Source: Enterobacter chuandaensis (GTDB taxonomy: Bacteria; Pseudomonadota; Gammaproteobacteria; Enterobacterales; Enterobacteriaceae). From it: a DNA stretch of 55,984 nt. Location: contig NZ_QZCS01000021.1 of the NCBI RefSeq assembly GCF_003594915.1, forward strand, positions 1 through 55,984, given 5' to 3'. This document shows positions 20,134 to 28,606 of the stretch, piece after piece (the stretch's first letter is position 1; each line of letters starts with the position of its first letter). The position numbers and the translations under genes were made by a program. Under the pieces are notes generated by a model that had not been told where the DNA came from, searched no databases, and worked only from the letters and a program-made list of their open reading frames with translations.

Positions 20134-22497
20134 ATGAAAACCCTGAAAAACTGGACCGTTGATACGCAGTCGGCGAACCATCTGGAACTGCTGGTGGATA
20201 ACCAGCACCGCCTGTGCCTGTATGTGCTGGAAGAGAACCTGTTCCGCGTGCTGATTAAGCGCAAAGGCGAGCTGGCGCTGGACCGCACCTGGAGCATCGC
20301 GCCGGAACAAGACGTGCCGTGGGAAGGCCGCCGTCGTGACGACTTGAGCGGTTTCTCCTGCCCGGCCTGGACGCTGACGCAGCAGGACGACACATTAACC
20401 GTAGCGACTGAACAGCTGCGCGTGACCGTCCACCAGCCCCTGTGGCTGGAGTGGCACTACCGCAATGACGCAGGCGAGTGGCAGCCGCTGGTCAATGACC
20501 GTCCGACCAGCGCCTACCTGCTGAACGCCCACGGCGACGGCGTGGCGCACTACCTCAGCCGCCGTAAGGACGAGCGTTTCTACGGCCTGGGCGAGAAAGC
20601 GGGCGATCTGCAGCGCAACGGCAAACGTTACGAGATGCGCAACCTTGACGCGATGGGGTACAACGCGGCCAGCACCGACCCGCTGTACAAGCACATCCCG
20701 TTCACTATCACCCGCCGCGATGACGTGAGCTACGGCCTGTTCTACGACAACCTGAGCAGCTGCTGGCTGGATCTGGGCAACGAGATCGACAACTACCACA
20801 CCGCCTACCGTCGCTGGCAGGCGGAAGCGGGTGATATTGATTACTACATCTTTACCGGCAAGCGCGTGCTGGACGTGACCAAAGCCTTCGTACGCCTGAC
20901 CGGGAAAACGCTGTTTGGGCCGAAGTGGAGCCTGGGCTACAGCGGCTCGACCATGCACTACACTGACGCGCCGGATGCGCAAAACCAGCTGATGAACTTC
21001 ATCCGCCTGTGCGAAGAGCACGCCATTCCGTGCGACTCGTTCCAGCTCTCGTCCGGCTATACCTCCATCAACGGCAAGCGCTACGTCTTTAAGTGGAACT
21101 ACGACAAGGTGCCGCAGCCGAAGGTGATGAGCCAGGCGTTCCACGATGCGGGGCTGAAGCTTGCGGCCAACATCAAGCCGTGCCTGCTGCAGGATCATCC
21201 GCGCTATAACGAAGTGGCGGAGAGCGGCCTGTTCATTCGCGATTCAGAAACCGATGCACCCGAACGTTCCAGCTTCTGGGATGACGAAGGCTCGCACCTC
21301 GACTTTACCAACCCGCAGACGGTGCAGTGGTGGCAGAACGGCGTCACCACGCAGCTGCTGGAGATGGGTATCGACTCCACCTGGAACGACAACAACGAAT
21401 ATGAAGTGTGGGACGGGGAAGCCCGCTGCTTTGGCTTCGGCAAGGAGATCGCCATCAAGCACATTCGCCCGGTGATGCCGCTACTGATGATGCGCGCCTC
21501 GCTGGAAGCGCAGCAGCGTTTCGCGCCGGAAAAACGTCCGTATCTCATCTCCCGCTCCGGCTGTGCCGGGATGCAGCGCTACGTTCAGACCTGGAGTGGC
21601 GATAACCGCACTAACTGGGACACCCTGCGCTATAACATCCGCATGGGGCTGGGCATGAGCCTGTCCGGGCTTTTCAACGTCGGCCACGACGTCGGGGGTT
21701 TCTCCGGCGACAAGCCGGACGCAGAGCTGTTTGTGCGCTGGGTGCAGAACGGCGTGATGCATCCGCGCTTTACCATTCACTCGTGGAACGATGACCACAC
21801 CGTGAACGAGCCGTGGATGTACCCGGGCGTCACGCCCGCCATTCGCGGCGCGATTGAGCTGCGCTACCGCCTGCTGCCGTACCTCTACACCCTGCTCTGG
21901 CAGGCGCACGCCGACGACGAGCCGATGCTGCGCCCGACCTTCCTCGACCACGAGCACGACGCGCAGACCTTCGAAGAGTGCGATGACTTCCTGCTGGGCC
22001 GCGACCTGCTGGTGGCCAGCGTCGTTGAAGCCGGGCAGCGCAAGCGCCGCGTCTGGCTGCCGGATAACGAAACCGGCTGGTACGATTTTTACACCCACGC
22101 GTGGTATGCGGGGGGCCAGTCGATCGTCCTCGATGCCCCGCTGGAACAACTTCCGCTGCTGGTGCGCGCCGGTGCCGCTCTTCCGCTCAGCGAGCGCATC
22201 CGTCACGTGAGCGCCGATAAAGACGATACCCGCGAGCTGAAGCTGTTCCCGGTGAAGGGCGTGGGGACAACCTCAGGAATGCTGTTTGAAGACGACGGCG
22301 AAAGCTGGGGCTACCAGAACGGCAATGCGCTGTGGGTGGAGTGGGAAATGGTGTGCGACGGCGCAACCATCAACCTGAAGGTCAACGCGCGCGGGGACTA
22401 TCGTCCGGCGTGGAAGGCGCTGAAGGTGTCGTTGCCGGTAGGGGAAAAACGTACGCTGCTGGTGAACGGGGTTGAAGGGGGCGAGTGGGTGCTCTGA
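20134..22497 (+). CDS. Glycoside hydrolase family 31 (alpha-glycosidase)
   Basis: A 787-residue GH31 enzyme with an N-terminal beta-sandwich, a (beta/alpha)8 barrel starting near FGPKWSLGYSGSTMHY and a C-terminal sheet domain. The nucleophile aspartate is in TWNDNNEYEVWDG and the acid/base aspartate in WSGDNRTNWDTL. The gene is coupled to the upstream MFS transporter. No secretion signal is visible, so the substrate is cleaved inside the cell after import. It is not a close match to YicI or YihQ as I recall them. The start may instead be GTG 20119, five codons earlier. Confidence 0.9.
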   Translation: MKTLKNWTVDTQSANHLELLVDNQHRLCLYVLEENLFRVLIKRKGELALDRTWSIAPEQDVPWEGRRRDDLSGFSCPAWTLTQQDDTLTVATEQLRVTVHQPLWLEWHYRNDAGEWQPLVNDRPTSAYLLNAHGDGVAHYLSRRKDERFYGLGEKAGDLQRNGKRYEMRNLDAMGYNAASTDPLYKHIPFTITRRDDVSYGLFYDNLSSCWLDLGNEIDNYHTAYRRWQAEAGDIDYYIFTGKRVLDVTKAFVRLTGKTLFGPKWSLGYSGSTMHYTDAPDAQNQLMNFIRLCEEHAIPCDSFQLSSGYTSINGKRYVFKWNYDKVPQPKVMSQAFHDAGLKLAANIKPCLLQDHPRYNEVAESGLFIRDSETDAPERSSFWDDEGSHLDFTNPQTVQWWQNGVTTQLLEMGIDSTWNDNNEYEVWDGEARCFGFGKEIAIKHIRPVMPLLMMRASLEAQQRFAPEKRPYLISRSGCAGMQRYVQTWSGDNRTNWDTLRYNIRMGLGMSLSGLFNVGHDVGGFSGDKPDAELFVRWVQNGVMHPRFTIHSWNDDHTVNEPWMYPGVTPAIRGAIELRYRLLPYLYTLLWQAHADDEPMLRPTFLDHEHDAQTFEECDDFLLGRDLLVASVVEAGQRKRRVWLPDNETGWYDFYTHAWYAGGQSIVLDAPLEQLPLLVRAGAALPLSERIRHVSADKDDTRELKLFPVKGVGTTSGMLFEDDGESWGYQNGNALWVEWEMVCDGATINLKVNARGDYRPAWKALKVSLPVGEKRTLLVNGVEGGEWVL

Positions 22498-22501
22498 ACA
22501 A

Positions 22502-22576
22502 TGCCGGGTGGCGGCTTCGCCTTACCCGGCCTACAAACTGATCCGTAGGCCCGGTAAGCGAAGCGCCACCGGGCTT
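22502..22576. repeat. Pair of REP-type palindromes between the GH31 gene and ybiT
   Basis: Units at 22502-22534 (GCCGGGTGGCGGCTTCGCC then TTACCCGGC) and 22544-22576 (GTAGGCCCGGTAAGCG then GCGCCACCGGGC). The second is followed by a run of T at 22575-22580 and can work as a terminator for the GH31 transcript. Confidence 0.8.
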
Positions 22577-22579
22577 TTT

Positions 22580-24175
22580 TTAGCCGTCGATACCTTTACT
22601 GCGCAGGTAATCTTCGTAGTTACCGGTGAAGTCCACCACGCGCTCTGGCGTAATTTCGATCACGCGGGTCGCCAGCGAGCTGACGAACTCACGGTCGTGA
22701 GAGACAAAGATCAGGGTGCCCTGATACATCTCCAGCGCCATGTTCAGCGACTCAATAGATTCCATATCCAGGTGGTTGGTCGGTTCGTCCATCACCAGAA
22801 TGTTTGGTTTTTCCATCATCAGCTTGCCGAACAGCATACGGCCCTTCTCACCACCGGAGAGCACTTTGGCTGGCTTCTTGATATCGTCCTGGCTGAACAG
22901 CAGACGCCCCAGAATGCTGCGCACCGCCTGCTCGTCGTCGCCTTCCTGCTTCCACTGGCTCATCCAGTCGAAGACGGTGAGGTCGTTTTCGAATTCGTAT
23001 TCATGGTCCTGCGCGTAGTAACCAATCTGCGCGTTTTCAGACCATTTCACGGTGCCGTTATCCGGTTGCAGTTCCCCCACCAGGGTTTTCAGCATAGTGG
23101 ATTTACCCACGCCGTTGGCGCCCAGAATGGCGATCTTCTCGCCCACTTCCAGCAGCAGGTTGAAGTTTTTAAACAGCGGGCCTTCATCGAAGCCTTTGGT
23201 AAGCGCTTCCACTTCCAGCGCGTTACGGAACAGCTTCTTGTCCTGCTCGAAGCGGATGAACGGGTTCTGACGGCTGGATGCTTTAACTTCTTCCAGCTTG
23301 ATTTTGTCGATCTGACGGGCGCGCGACGTTGCCTGACGCGATTTTGAGGCGTTGGCGCTGAAGCGGCTGACGAAGGACTGCAGGTCCGCAATCTGCGCTT
23401 TCTTCTTGGCGTTATCCGCCAGCAGACGTTCACGCGCCTGGGTGGCCGCCGTCATGTACTCGTCGTAGTTGCCCGGATAAACGCGCAGCTCGCCGTAGTC
23501 CAGATCCGCCATGTGGGTACAGACCATGTTCAGGAAGTGACGGTCGTGCGAGATGATGATCATGGTGCTGTCACGGTCGTTCAGCGTCTGCTCCAGCCAG
23601 CGGATGGTATCGATGTCCAGGTTGTTCGTCGGTTCGTCGAGCAGCAGGATGTCCGGGTTAGAGAACAGCGCCTGAGCCAGCAGCACACGCAGCTTCCAGC
23701 CTGGCGCGACTTCGCTCATCAGGCCGTAATGCTGTTCGACCGGAATGCCCACGCCCAGCAGCAGCTCGCCCGCACGCGCTTCCGCAGAGTAACCGTCCAT
23801 TTCGCCGTACTGGGTTTCCAGATCGGCCACTTTATAGCCGTCTTCTTCGCTCATTTCGGCCAGCGCGTAAATGCGATCGCGCTCCTGCTTCACTTCCCAC
23901 AGCTCCGCGTGCCCCATGATCACGGTGTCGAGCACGGTGAACTCTTCGAAGGCGAACTGATCCTGACGCAGCTTACCGATGCGCTCGTTAGGGTCGAGCG
24001 ACACGTTGCCGAGCGTCGGCTCCAGGTCACCGCCGAGGATCTTCATGAAGGTGGATTTTCCGCTACCGTTGGCGCCAATCAGGCCGTAACGGTTGCCGCC
24101 GCCAAATTTGACGGAAATGTTTTCGAACAGCGGCTTACTGCCAAACTGCATAGTGATATTGTTGCAAAGAAGCAA
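22580..24175 (-). CDS. ybiT: ABC-F family ATPase YbiT with an element-derived N terminus
   Basis: Soluble ABC-F protein, 531 residues, thought to act on ribosomes. Two ABC domains: Walker A GANGSGKS (about residue 33) and GANGVGKS (about 347), signatures near VAPGWKLR and LSGGEKGR, Walker [14 protein letters not shown] and [13 protein letters not shown]; the linker between them is the conserved [19 protein letters not shown] region. From codon 9 ([19 protein letters not shown]) it matches E. coli YbiT closely. The first eight codons, TTG plus LLCNNIT, come from the inserted island; the original GTG-LVTSNVT lies at 32942-32965. A new RBS AAGAGAG is 8 bases before the TTG. ATG 24151 (codon 9) is another possible start. 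Confidence 0.94.
   Translation of the reverse strand: MLLCNNITMQFGSKPLFENISVKFGGGNRYGLIGANGSGKSTFMKILGGDLEPTLGNVSLDPNERIGKLRQDQFAFEEFTVLDTVIMGHAELWEVKQERDRIYALAEMSEEDGYKVADLETQYGEMDGYSAEARAGELLLGVGIPVEQHYGLMSEVAPGWKLRVLLAQALFSNPDILLLDEPTNNLDIDTIRWLEQTLNDRDSTMIIISHDRHFLNMVCTHMADLDYGELRVYPGNYDEYMTAATQARERLLADNAKKKAQIADLQSFVSRFSANASKSRQATSRARQIDKIKLEEVKASSRQNPFIRFEQDKKLFRNALEVEALTKGFDEGPLFKNFNLLLEVGEKIAILGANGVGKSTMLKTLVGELQPDNGTVKWSENAQIGYYAQDHEYEFENDLTVFDWMSQWKQEGDDEQAVRSILGRLLFSQDDIKKPAKVLSGGEKGRMLFGKLMMEKPNILVMDEPTNHLDMESIESLNMALEMYQGTLIFVSHDREFVSSLATRVIEITPERVVDFTGNYEDYLRSKGIDG
24142..24163. other. attL of the ybiT-integrated island
   Basis: AAACTgCATaGTGAtaTTG at 24143-24161 aligns with AAACTaCATtGTGAcgTTG at 32933-32951, where capitals are shared. 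Left of the crossover is host ybiT; right is island. The shared CAT or GTGA block must contain the exchange point, because serine integrases cut at a 2-bp core. Confidence 0.85.
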
Positions 24176-24209
24176 AATTGATACTCTCTTGTAAGTTACT
24201 GAGGTGTAT

Positions 24210-25706
24210 ATGAAACAAAACGGAAAAGCATACTCTTACATAAGATTTTCATCAAAGAAGCAGGAACAAGGCGACTCTGTAAGGCGCCAAATCGAACTTG
24301 CAGAACAGTATGCACATGCTAATAGTCTAATTCTATCAGATAAGAACTTCCAAGATCTCGGAATCTCAGCATTCAAAGAGGGAAACAGGCCTTCGCTTGG
24401 AGATATGCTCGAAGCAATTGAGAATGGTCAAATTGAGCAAGGCTCGACTATCATCATTGAATCGCTGGACCGTCTGAGCCGTCGAGGTATCGACGTAACC
24501 CAACAAATCATTAAGTCAATTCTGCAAAACAACGTCTTCATCGCTTCGTTGGTTGATGGCTTATTACTAAATCGAGAATCCGTCAATGATCTAGTAAGTG
24601 TCATTAGGATAGCTCTGGCTGCCGATCTTGCGCATAAAGAGTCTGAGAAAAAGTCTCAACGTTTACGTGAGACGAAAGCACAACAGCGCAAACGAGCCTT
24701 AAACGGTGAAGTCATCAATAAAGTCCTCCCTTTCTGGTTAGAACGAAAACAAGATAAGTTTGTTTTTAGTGAAAGGCTTGACACAGTTAAACGGATCATC
24801 GAGTTAAGACGAAAAGGATATGGAACACATAAAATAGCCAAGATCTTAAACAACGAATGTCATAAACCATTACGTTCTACTGGGTGGAATCATACGACTG
24901 TTGGGAAAACGATTAATTCCGTTGCACTTTACGGAGCATATCAAACTTCAGAAACAACTAAGAATCGAGAAGTGATTCTTCTTGATATTGTTGAGAACTA
25001 TTACCCTTCGGTTATCAGCAAAGAAGAATTCATGCTTTTGCAAGCTGATCATAAAAAGAATAAATCCGGATATAAATCTGAAAATAATCCTTTTACAGGG
25101 TTATTAAAACACTCGTGTGGTGGAGCACTCGTAAGAAAATTCCACATTGCTTCTGGGAAAACATATCAATATCATGTTTGCGCTAACGCAAGAGATGGTA
25201 ATTGTAATGTCACAAGAAATTTTAAAAACATAGAAATAGCACTCTATCGGATAATGAAAGAACTCAGAATGGAGAAAAAAACCAGTTTTGACAAATCATT
25301 ATTAGCGGAAAAAGAAACAATAAAAACAAAGATTCAAGAGTTAAACAACATGCTTCTCAATCTATCAAAAATTCCTATGAGTGTAATACAAACAATAAGT
25401 AACCTTGAGGATAAACTACAAATAACAGAAGAAAAAATTAATCAACAAAACAGTATTGTCGTTTCTGAAAAGGCATTTAACTTTAACCTATTGCAGGAGA
25501 TCAAAGATCCTCAGGAACTGAACATGATGTTAAAACGCGTTATTGAAAAAATCATCATATTTAATTCTGGTGAAAAATGGAGAATAAAGGTTTTGTACAG
25601 AAACAGACACTCACAGAATTTCCTTTGGGACGGAGAAAATATTAGTTTTAGATCTGATACAAATAAACTTTTAGAATTTACTAAATCTCTAGCGAATGAA
25701 GATTAA
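24210..25706 (+). CDS. Large serine recombinase (island integrase)
   Basis: 498 residues. The resolvase-type catalytic domain has Y10-I-R12-F-S14 with S14 the likely nucleophile and [10 protein letters not shown] as the arginine motif. A Recombinase domain follows (about 190-290), then a reduced zinc-ribbon (HSCGG, later CANARDGNC; the first cysteine of the usual CxxCGG is not there) and a coiled coil from about 360 to 420. ATG 24210 has GAGG 5 bases upstream; GTG 24204 overlaps that site and is rejected. It diverges from ybiT at attL and is the obvious integrase. It is a different protein from the partial recombinase at 1-1047 but starts alike (YSYIR). Confidence 0.93.
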   Translation: MKQNGKAYSYIRFSSKKQEQGDSVRRQIELAEQYAHANSLILSDKNFQDLGISAFKEGNRPSLGDMLEAIENGQIEQGSTIIIESLDRLSRRGIDVTQQIIKSILQNNVFIASLVDGLLLNRESVNDLVSVIRIALAADLAHKESEKKSQRLRETKAQQRKRALNGEVINKVLPFWLERKQDKFVFSERLDTVKRIIELRRKGYGTHKIAKILNNECHKPLRSTGWNHTTVGKTINSVALYGAYQTSETTKNREVILLDIVENYYPSVISKEEFMLLQADHKKNKSGYKSENNPFTGLLKHSCGGALVRKFHIASGKTYQYHVCANARDGNCNVTRNFKNIEIALYRIMKELRMEKKTSFDKSLLAEKETIKTKIQELNNMLLNLSKIPMSVIQTISNLEDKLQITEEKINQQNSIVVSEKAFNFNLLQEIKDPQELNMMLKRVIEKIIIFNSGEKWRIKVLYRNRHSQNFLWDGENISFRSDTNKLLEFTKSLANED

Positions 25707-25800
25707 TCACTCTAAACATATTGTTATCAGCCTTAACATCATATAACATATAGGGCTTCGCGCTAAAACATTTATTATTTATAAAATAAAGACATTCCTA

Positions 25801-26103
25801 ATGAGTACTAATAAAATCACTCAAGACAGATACGAAATGGTTTATATTAAACAAAACAATGTTGTTATAGTCCATAGAGAGCCTTATACGATTTCAGTAC
25901 TAACAAGGGAACAGGCAGAAGAATTCGGGTACGATATTTCTAAAATGAAGGAATATGAAATTATCAGTATTAATGGGATACCAGAGGATGGATATGAATT
26001 GGTCGAGTATTATGATGATTATCAGGAACCAGACATAACAAGAGGGGAAATTAACCATGACAACCCTGAACTGGATAAAATAATATCTGATTTATTTAAA
26101 TAA
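25801..26103 (+). CDS. Hypothetical acidic protein, 100 residues
   Basis: Not recognised. It is rich in D, E and Y (for example YELVEYYDDYQEPD) and has no membrane segment or signal peptide. It follows the recombinase by 94 bases in AT-rich DNA on the same strand. Its ribosome binding site is weak. The size and charge would suit a DNA-mimic or a recombination directionality partner, but nothing in the sequence proves either. Confidence 0.55.
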   Translation: MSTNKITQDRYEMVYIKQNNVVIVHREPYTISVLTREQAEEFGYDISKMKEYEIISINGIPEDGYELVEYYDDYQEPDITRGEINHDNPELDKIISDLFK

Positions 26104-26340
26104 CCTATAGGGTTTTACATAATTGTATATGGAGTAAATATTTACTCCATATTTAATACTTAAGAGCATATTTAACCTGACGCTATATTGCTCATATGTT
26201 TTTGTTAAGACCATTACACTTATAAATCAACATTGCCTTCTTATAATAAACAATTATTTTCTTTATTAAAACTCTTTTCGTTTTTAATTCCTAATGTTAA
26301 AATGAAGAAACGCTTAACCTCATCTGGAGTTCTATCAAAA

Positions 26341-27336
26341 ATGAGCATTATACTTAAGAAAAAAACAGTCCTGTTTTGCTCAATTATTGGAGTGGCAATG
26401 ACCATTTTAATTACTTTTGTAGTTTTTCATTATAGAGAATATACTTCTTACACAGACAGTATAGAAACCAATGGCAAGACTGGATTAGAAAAAAAACTAG
26501 GGAAATACTTTATTGATAACAACATAAATGAGTTAGAGAAGGAAAAAGAAAATTTATCAAAGCAATTAATTATGTGGCAAGGTAAACCAGAGTCTCCACA
26601 AAAGATAAGAGAAACCCAAATAAAAACAGATATCCTTTCAAAAAACAAGGACTTTGATTATGACGCATATAAGTATGAATATCTTGGGAACAAAAGAATA
26701 ATAACATATATAAATATCGAATCAGAAAACCAGTCAATTTATAAAATGCTTTATCCAACTATTGATTGTTTAGGAAAAACATTCGTACCAACATTTGAAG
26801 GAGATAAACCTAAATCAAAAATTGAATGTGAAAAAGAAGTTAAAGAAACATATGCGTTAGCTTCTAAAAACCAAAGTGATATAATTGAAAAAATAAACAA
26901 CATTGATAAACATATAATTGACACAATTAAACCACTGCAAGAAGAAGTGAAGAACAATGGTGGATATGTCCAAAGATGGATGGCAGGTCCGACTTATAAT
27001 ACATGTTCTGAACACATAGCTATAGCATCAGATAATACACCGGGAGCATTCAAAACAAAAATAGAATGCGTAGACGACATTACTAAAAAAATACAATTAG
27101 TCGATGAGAAAAACATAATGAGGGAAAAAATATCTTCATACATCCCTTTCGCAATTATAATAGCATTGATACTTTTCGTGCCTGTTTTGTTGAAGTTACT
27201 TTTACTAATTTTTAAAGTAATTTGGTCTGCATGGCTTTTGTTTATTGAAAAAACTTTCGAATCAGCAAACCGAACTGAGAAAAAAATAAAGATTGATGCT
27301 AATGTCAAGATAAAAGACAGCAAAGATAAAGAATGA
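26341..27336 (+). CDS. Two-helix membrane protein with a cysteine-paired repeat outer segment
   Basis: Not recognised as a known family. From ATG 26341 it is 331 residues: one membrane helix near residues 8-30, a charged periplasmic region rich in K/E with coiled-coil character, then a second helix around 268-300 (IIIALILFVPVLLKLLLLIF) and a basic tail. Four cysteines form two matching units, C143...KIEC163 and C222...KIEC243, each about 20 residues apart. The frame opens at TTG 26233 with an alternative ATG at 26302; 26341 has GGAG 11 bases upstream. It may be a surface or phage-exclusion protein of the island; this is a guess. Confidence 0.6.
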   Translation: MSIILKKKTVLFCSIIGVAMTILITFVVFHYREYTSYTDSIETNGKTGLEKKLGKYFIDNNINELEKEKENLSKQLIMWQGKPESPQKIRETQIKTDILSKNKDFDYDAYKYEYLGNKRIITYINIESENQSIYKMLYPTIDCLGKTFVPTFEGDKPKSKIECEKEVKETYALASKNQSDIIEKINNIDKHIIDTIKPLQEEVKNNGGYVQRWMAGPTYNTCSEHIAIASDNTPGAFKTKIECVDDITKKIQLVDEKNIMREKISSYIPFAIIIALILFVPVLLKLLLLIFKVIWSAWLLFIEKTFESANRTEKKIKIDANVKIKDSKDKE

Positions 27337-27343
27337 CAAATTA

Positions 27344-27362
27344 GGGACTGATTTCTAGTCCC
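27344..27362. other. Small hairpin between convergent membrane-protein and repressor genes
   Basis: GGGACT-GATTTCT-AGTCCC. The flanking run is of A on the + strand (27364-27370), so it has no T-run after the stem in either direction and is a weak terminator at best. Confidence 0.35.
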
Positions 27363-27405
27363 CAAAAAAACAGAACCAAATACATATAGTGAATTTAGAT
27401 TATCA

Positions 27406-27711
27406 CTATCCCTCATATTTCAATAACCTATTGATATGGTTAATTATTTCTTTCTTATCATTACCGCTTAGTTTATTAAACTTCAATACCAATTCAGCCA
27501 TAACATCATCAATAGTATAGAAATAATTCTCCGGCACTTTCAATATTTTCGCAAGTTTGCACATCATATCAAAATCTGGAGTATGTTTTCCTCTCTCATA
27601 TTGATTCATCCTAGCACTAGCTGAGGCCTCATCAATACCTGCAAGTACACCAAGTTTTTCTTGTGAAATCCCAGCCCTAAGACGAGCTTCCTTCAACCTT
27701 TTTATAAGCAT
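27406..27711 (-). CDS. Xre-family HTH repressor of the island
   Basis: 101 residues. The Xre helix-turn-helix spans about residues 4-60 (RLKEARLRAGISQEKLGVLA, then MNQYERGKHTPDFDMMCKLA), followed by a short C-terminal tail without a LexA/CI peptidase domain. ATG 27711 has GAGG 5 bases upstream, so the TTG at 27726 is rejected. Four identical-pattern operators lie between this gene and the rightward promoter at 28050, strongly suggesting it represses both itself and that promoter. Confidence 0.85.
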   Translation of the reverse strand: MLIKRLKEARLRAGISQEKLGVLAGIDEASASARMNQYERGKHTPDFDMMCKLAKILKVPENYFYTIDDVMAELVLKFNKLSGNDKKEIINHINRLLKYEG

Positions 27712-27735
27712 ATAAACCTCAGCCAAGTTCTTTGG

Positions 27736-27783
27736 CTAAGATTTTCTTAGTTTTAAATCGCAAATTTACTAAGGATTACTTAG
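27736..27783. promoter_or_regulatory. Operator pair O1-O2 (CTAAG-N5-CTTAG) at the repressor promoter
   Basis: Two 15-bp palindromes, CTAAG-ATTTT-CTTAG at 27736-27750 and CTAAG-GATTA-CTTAG at 27769-27783, with starts 33 bp apart (about three helical turns). They lie just upstream of the Xre gene on its leader side, suited to autoregulation. Confidence 0.8.
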
Positions 27784-28026
27784 CAAGTGGGTTTTATATA
27801 GTTATTAACTGCTAATAAACTCCCTTAACCGTAAAAATACATGATTGTTAGGCCGACTTACCCGTAGATGCAGATGATTACCGACTATGGTTTTATACGA
27901 ATTTCATCAAGTAAATTATAGTTTCTTTCAGCTTCTCTAAAACAGACTAATGCATTGATTTAAATTAATTTTAATGATTCTTCCCGTAGTTTTTCTTGAT
28001 AAACAACTGTAGTCAATCTAGGTATG
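27784..28026. other. Non-coding gap between the two operator pairs
   Basis: AT-rich sequence with no convincing reading frame on either strand and no strong ribosome binding site. Only the flanking operators give it meaning. A leader or small RNA cannot be excluded. Confidence 0.4.
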
Positions 28027-28080
28027 GTTACACTAAGTAAATCTTAGTTTATAATGCATCCATAACTAAGACTTACTTAG
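28027..28080 (+). promoter_or_regulatory. Rightward promoter overlapped by operator pair O3-O4
   Basis: GTTACA (28027-28032) and a perfect TATAAT (28050-28055) are separated by 17 bp. Operator O3, CTAAG-TAAAT-CTTAG (28033-28047), fills the spacer, and O4, CTAAG-ACTTA-CTTAG (28066-28080), sits just past the predicted start of transcription. Start-to-start spacing of O3 and O4 is again 33 bp. Binding would block RNA polymerase directly. Confidence 0.75.
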
Positions 28081-28120
28081 TTAGATGGTGGCAGAAGGAA
28101 AATCCATACCTGTTACCCAT

Positions 28121-28152
28121 GTCTATCGACTACCACCAGTTACTCGGTAGAC
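28121..28152 (+). other. Leader hairpin before the small ORF
   Basis: GTCTATCGA and TCGGTAGAC pair over 9 bp with one G-U and a 14-base loop, inside the transcript of the rightward promoter and 35 bases before the ATG at 28188. It could be a leader regulatory structure. Confidence 0.35.
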
Positions 28153-28187
28153 AAATCCTTAACACAGCAGACTTGGGAGGCTAAAAA

Positions 28188-28244
28188 ATGTCCAGCACCA
28201 CATCTACGTGGTCGGGTGTCCAGAAGCGAGGATGTCGAACGTGA
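28188..28244 (+). CDS. Possible 18-residue leader peptide
   Basis: ATG 28188 has a strong GGGAGG site 7 bases upstream and opens a frame of 18 codons (begins MSSTTSTWSG, ends GCRT) with a TGA stop. It is the first translatable unit after the operator-controlled promoter and precedes the lipoprotein gene by 56 bases. It has no recognisable domain. Composition is less AT-rich than its surroundings. It may be a leader peptide, or the broken start of a former gene. Confidence 0.35.
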   Translation: MSSTTSTWSGVQKRGCRT

Positions 28245-28300
28245 GATCGACGAAGCCTCAAAGCTCAATTCTAATTAGCAAAACATTATTTAGGTCAAAA

Positions 28301-28606
28301 ATGTTAAAAACTTCTATTTTACCTCTGGCAGTAATTTTTTCCGTTGTAATGCTTACCGGTTGTAATAAGGAGCCAATTCCAGATTTTGAATGTTCTTATA
28401 AACAATCCGGCACAGGTGTAACTGACACGCATAAGTTTAAAAGCCGTAAACTGTCTGATGATGAGAAATACTTCATCTACGAATCAGATGACCAAGGATA
28501 TAAAATTAAACTTGAAGTAGATCGTCGAACACTATCAGCAACAATGATAATGACAGAAAACAAGACCAATGAGGTCTTATCTTACTTAACAGGGAGTTGC
28601 AAATGA
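28301..28606 (+). CDS. Small lipoprotein of unknown function
   Basis: 101 residues with a lipoprotein signal peptide ending in the lipobox L18-T-G-C21. The mature part has one cysteine pair, C30 and C100, ending CK. The gene overlaps the next by 4 bases, and that neighbour has the same C-x70-C-K end, so they look like paralogues, one lipid-anchored and one soluble. I used ATG 28301 (TAGG 6 bases upstream) because the longer frame from 28208 would put 31 polar residues ahead of the signal peptide. Family not recognised; lysozyme-inhibitor-like folds are one possibility. Confidence 0.7.
   Translation: MLKTSILPLAVIFSVVMLTGCNKEPIPDFECSYKQSGTGVTDTHKFKSRKLSDDEKYFIYESDDQGYKIKLEVDRRTLSATMIMTENKTNEVLSYLTGSCK

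Noticed and set aside
28208..28300. Longer lipoprotein start at 28208
   Set aside because: It would place 31 polar residues before the lipoprotein signal sequence; ATG 28301 gives a normal signal peptide and its own ribosome binding site.
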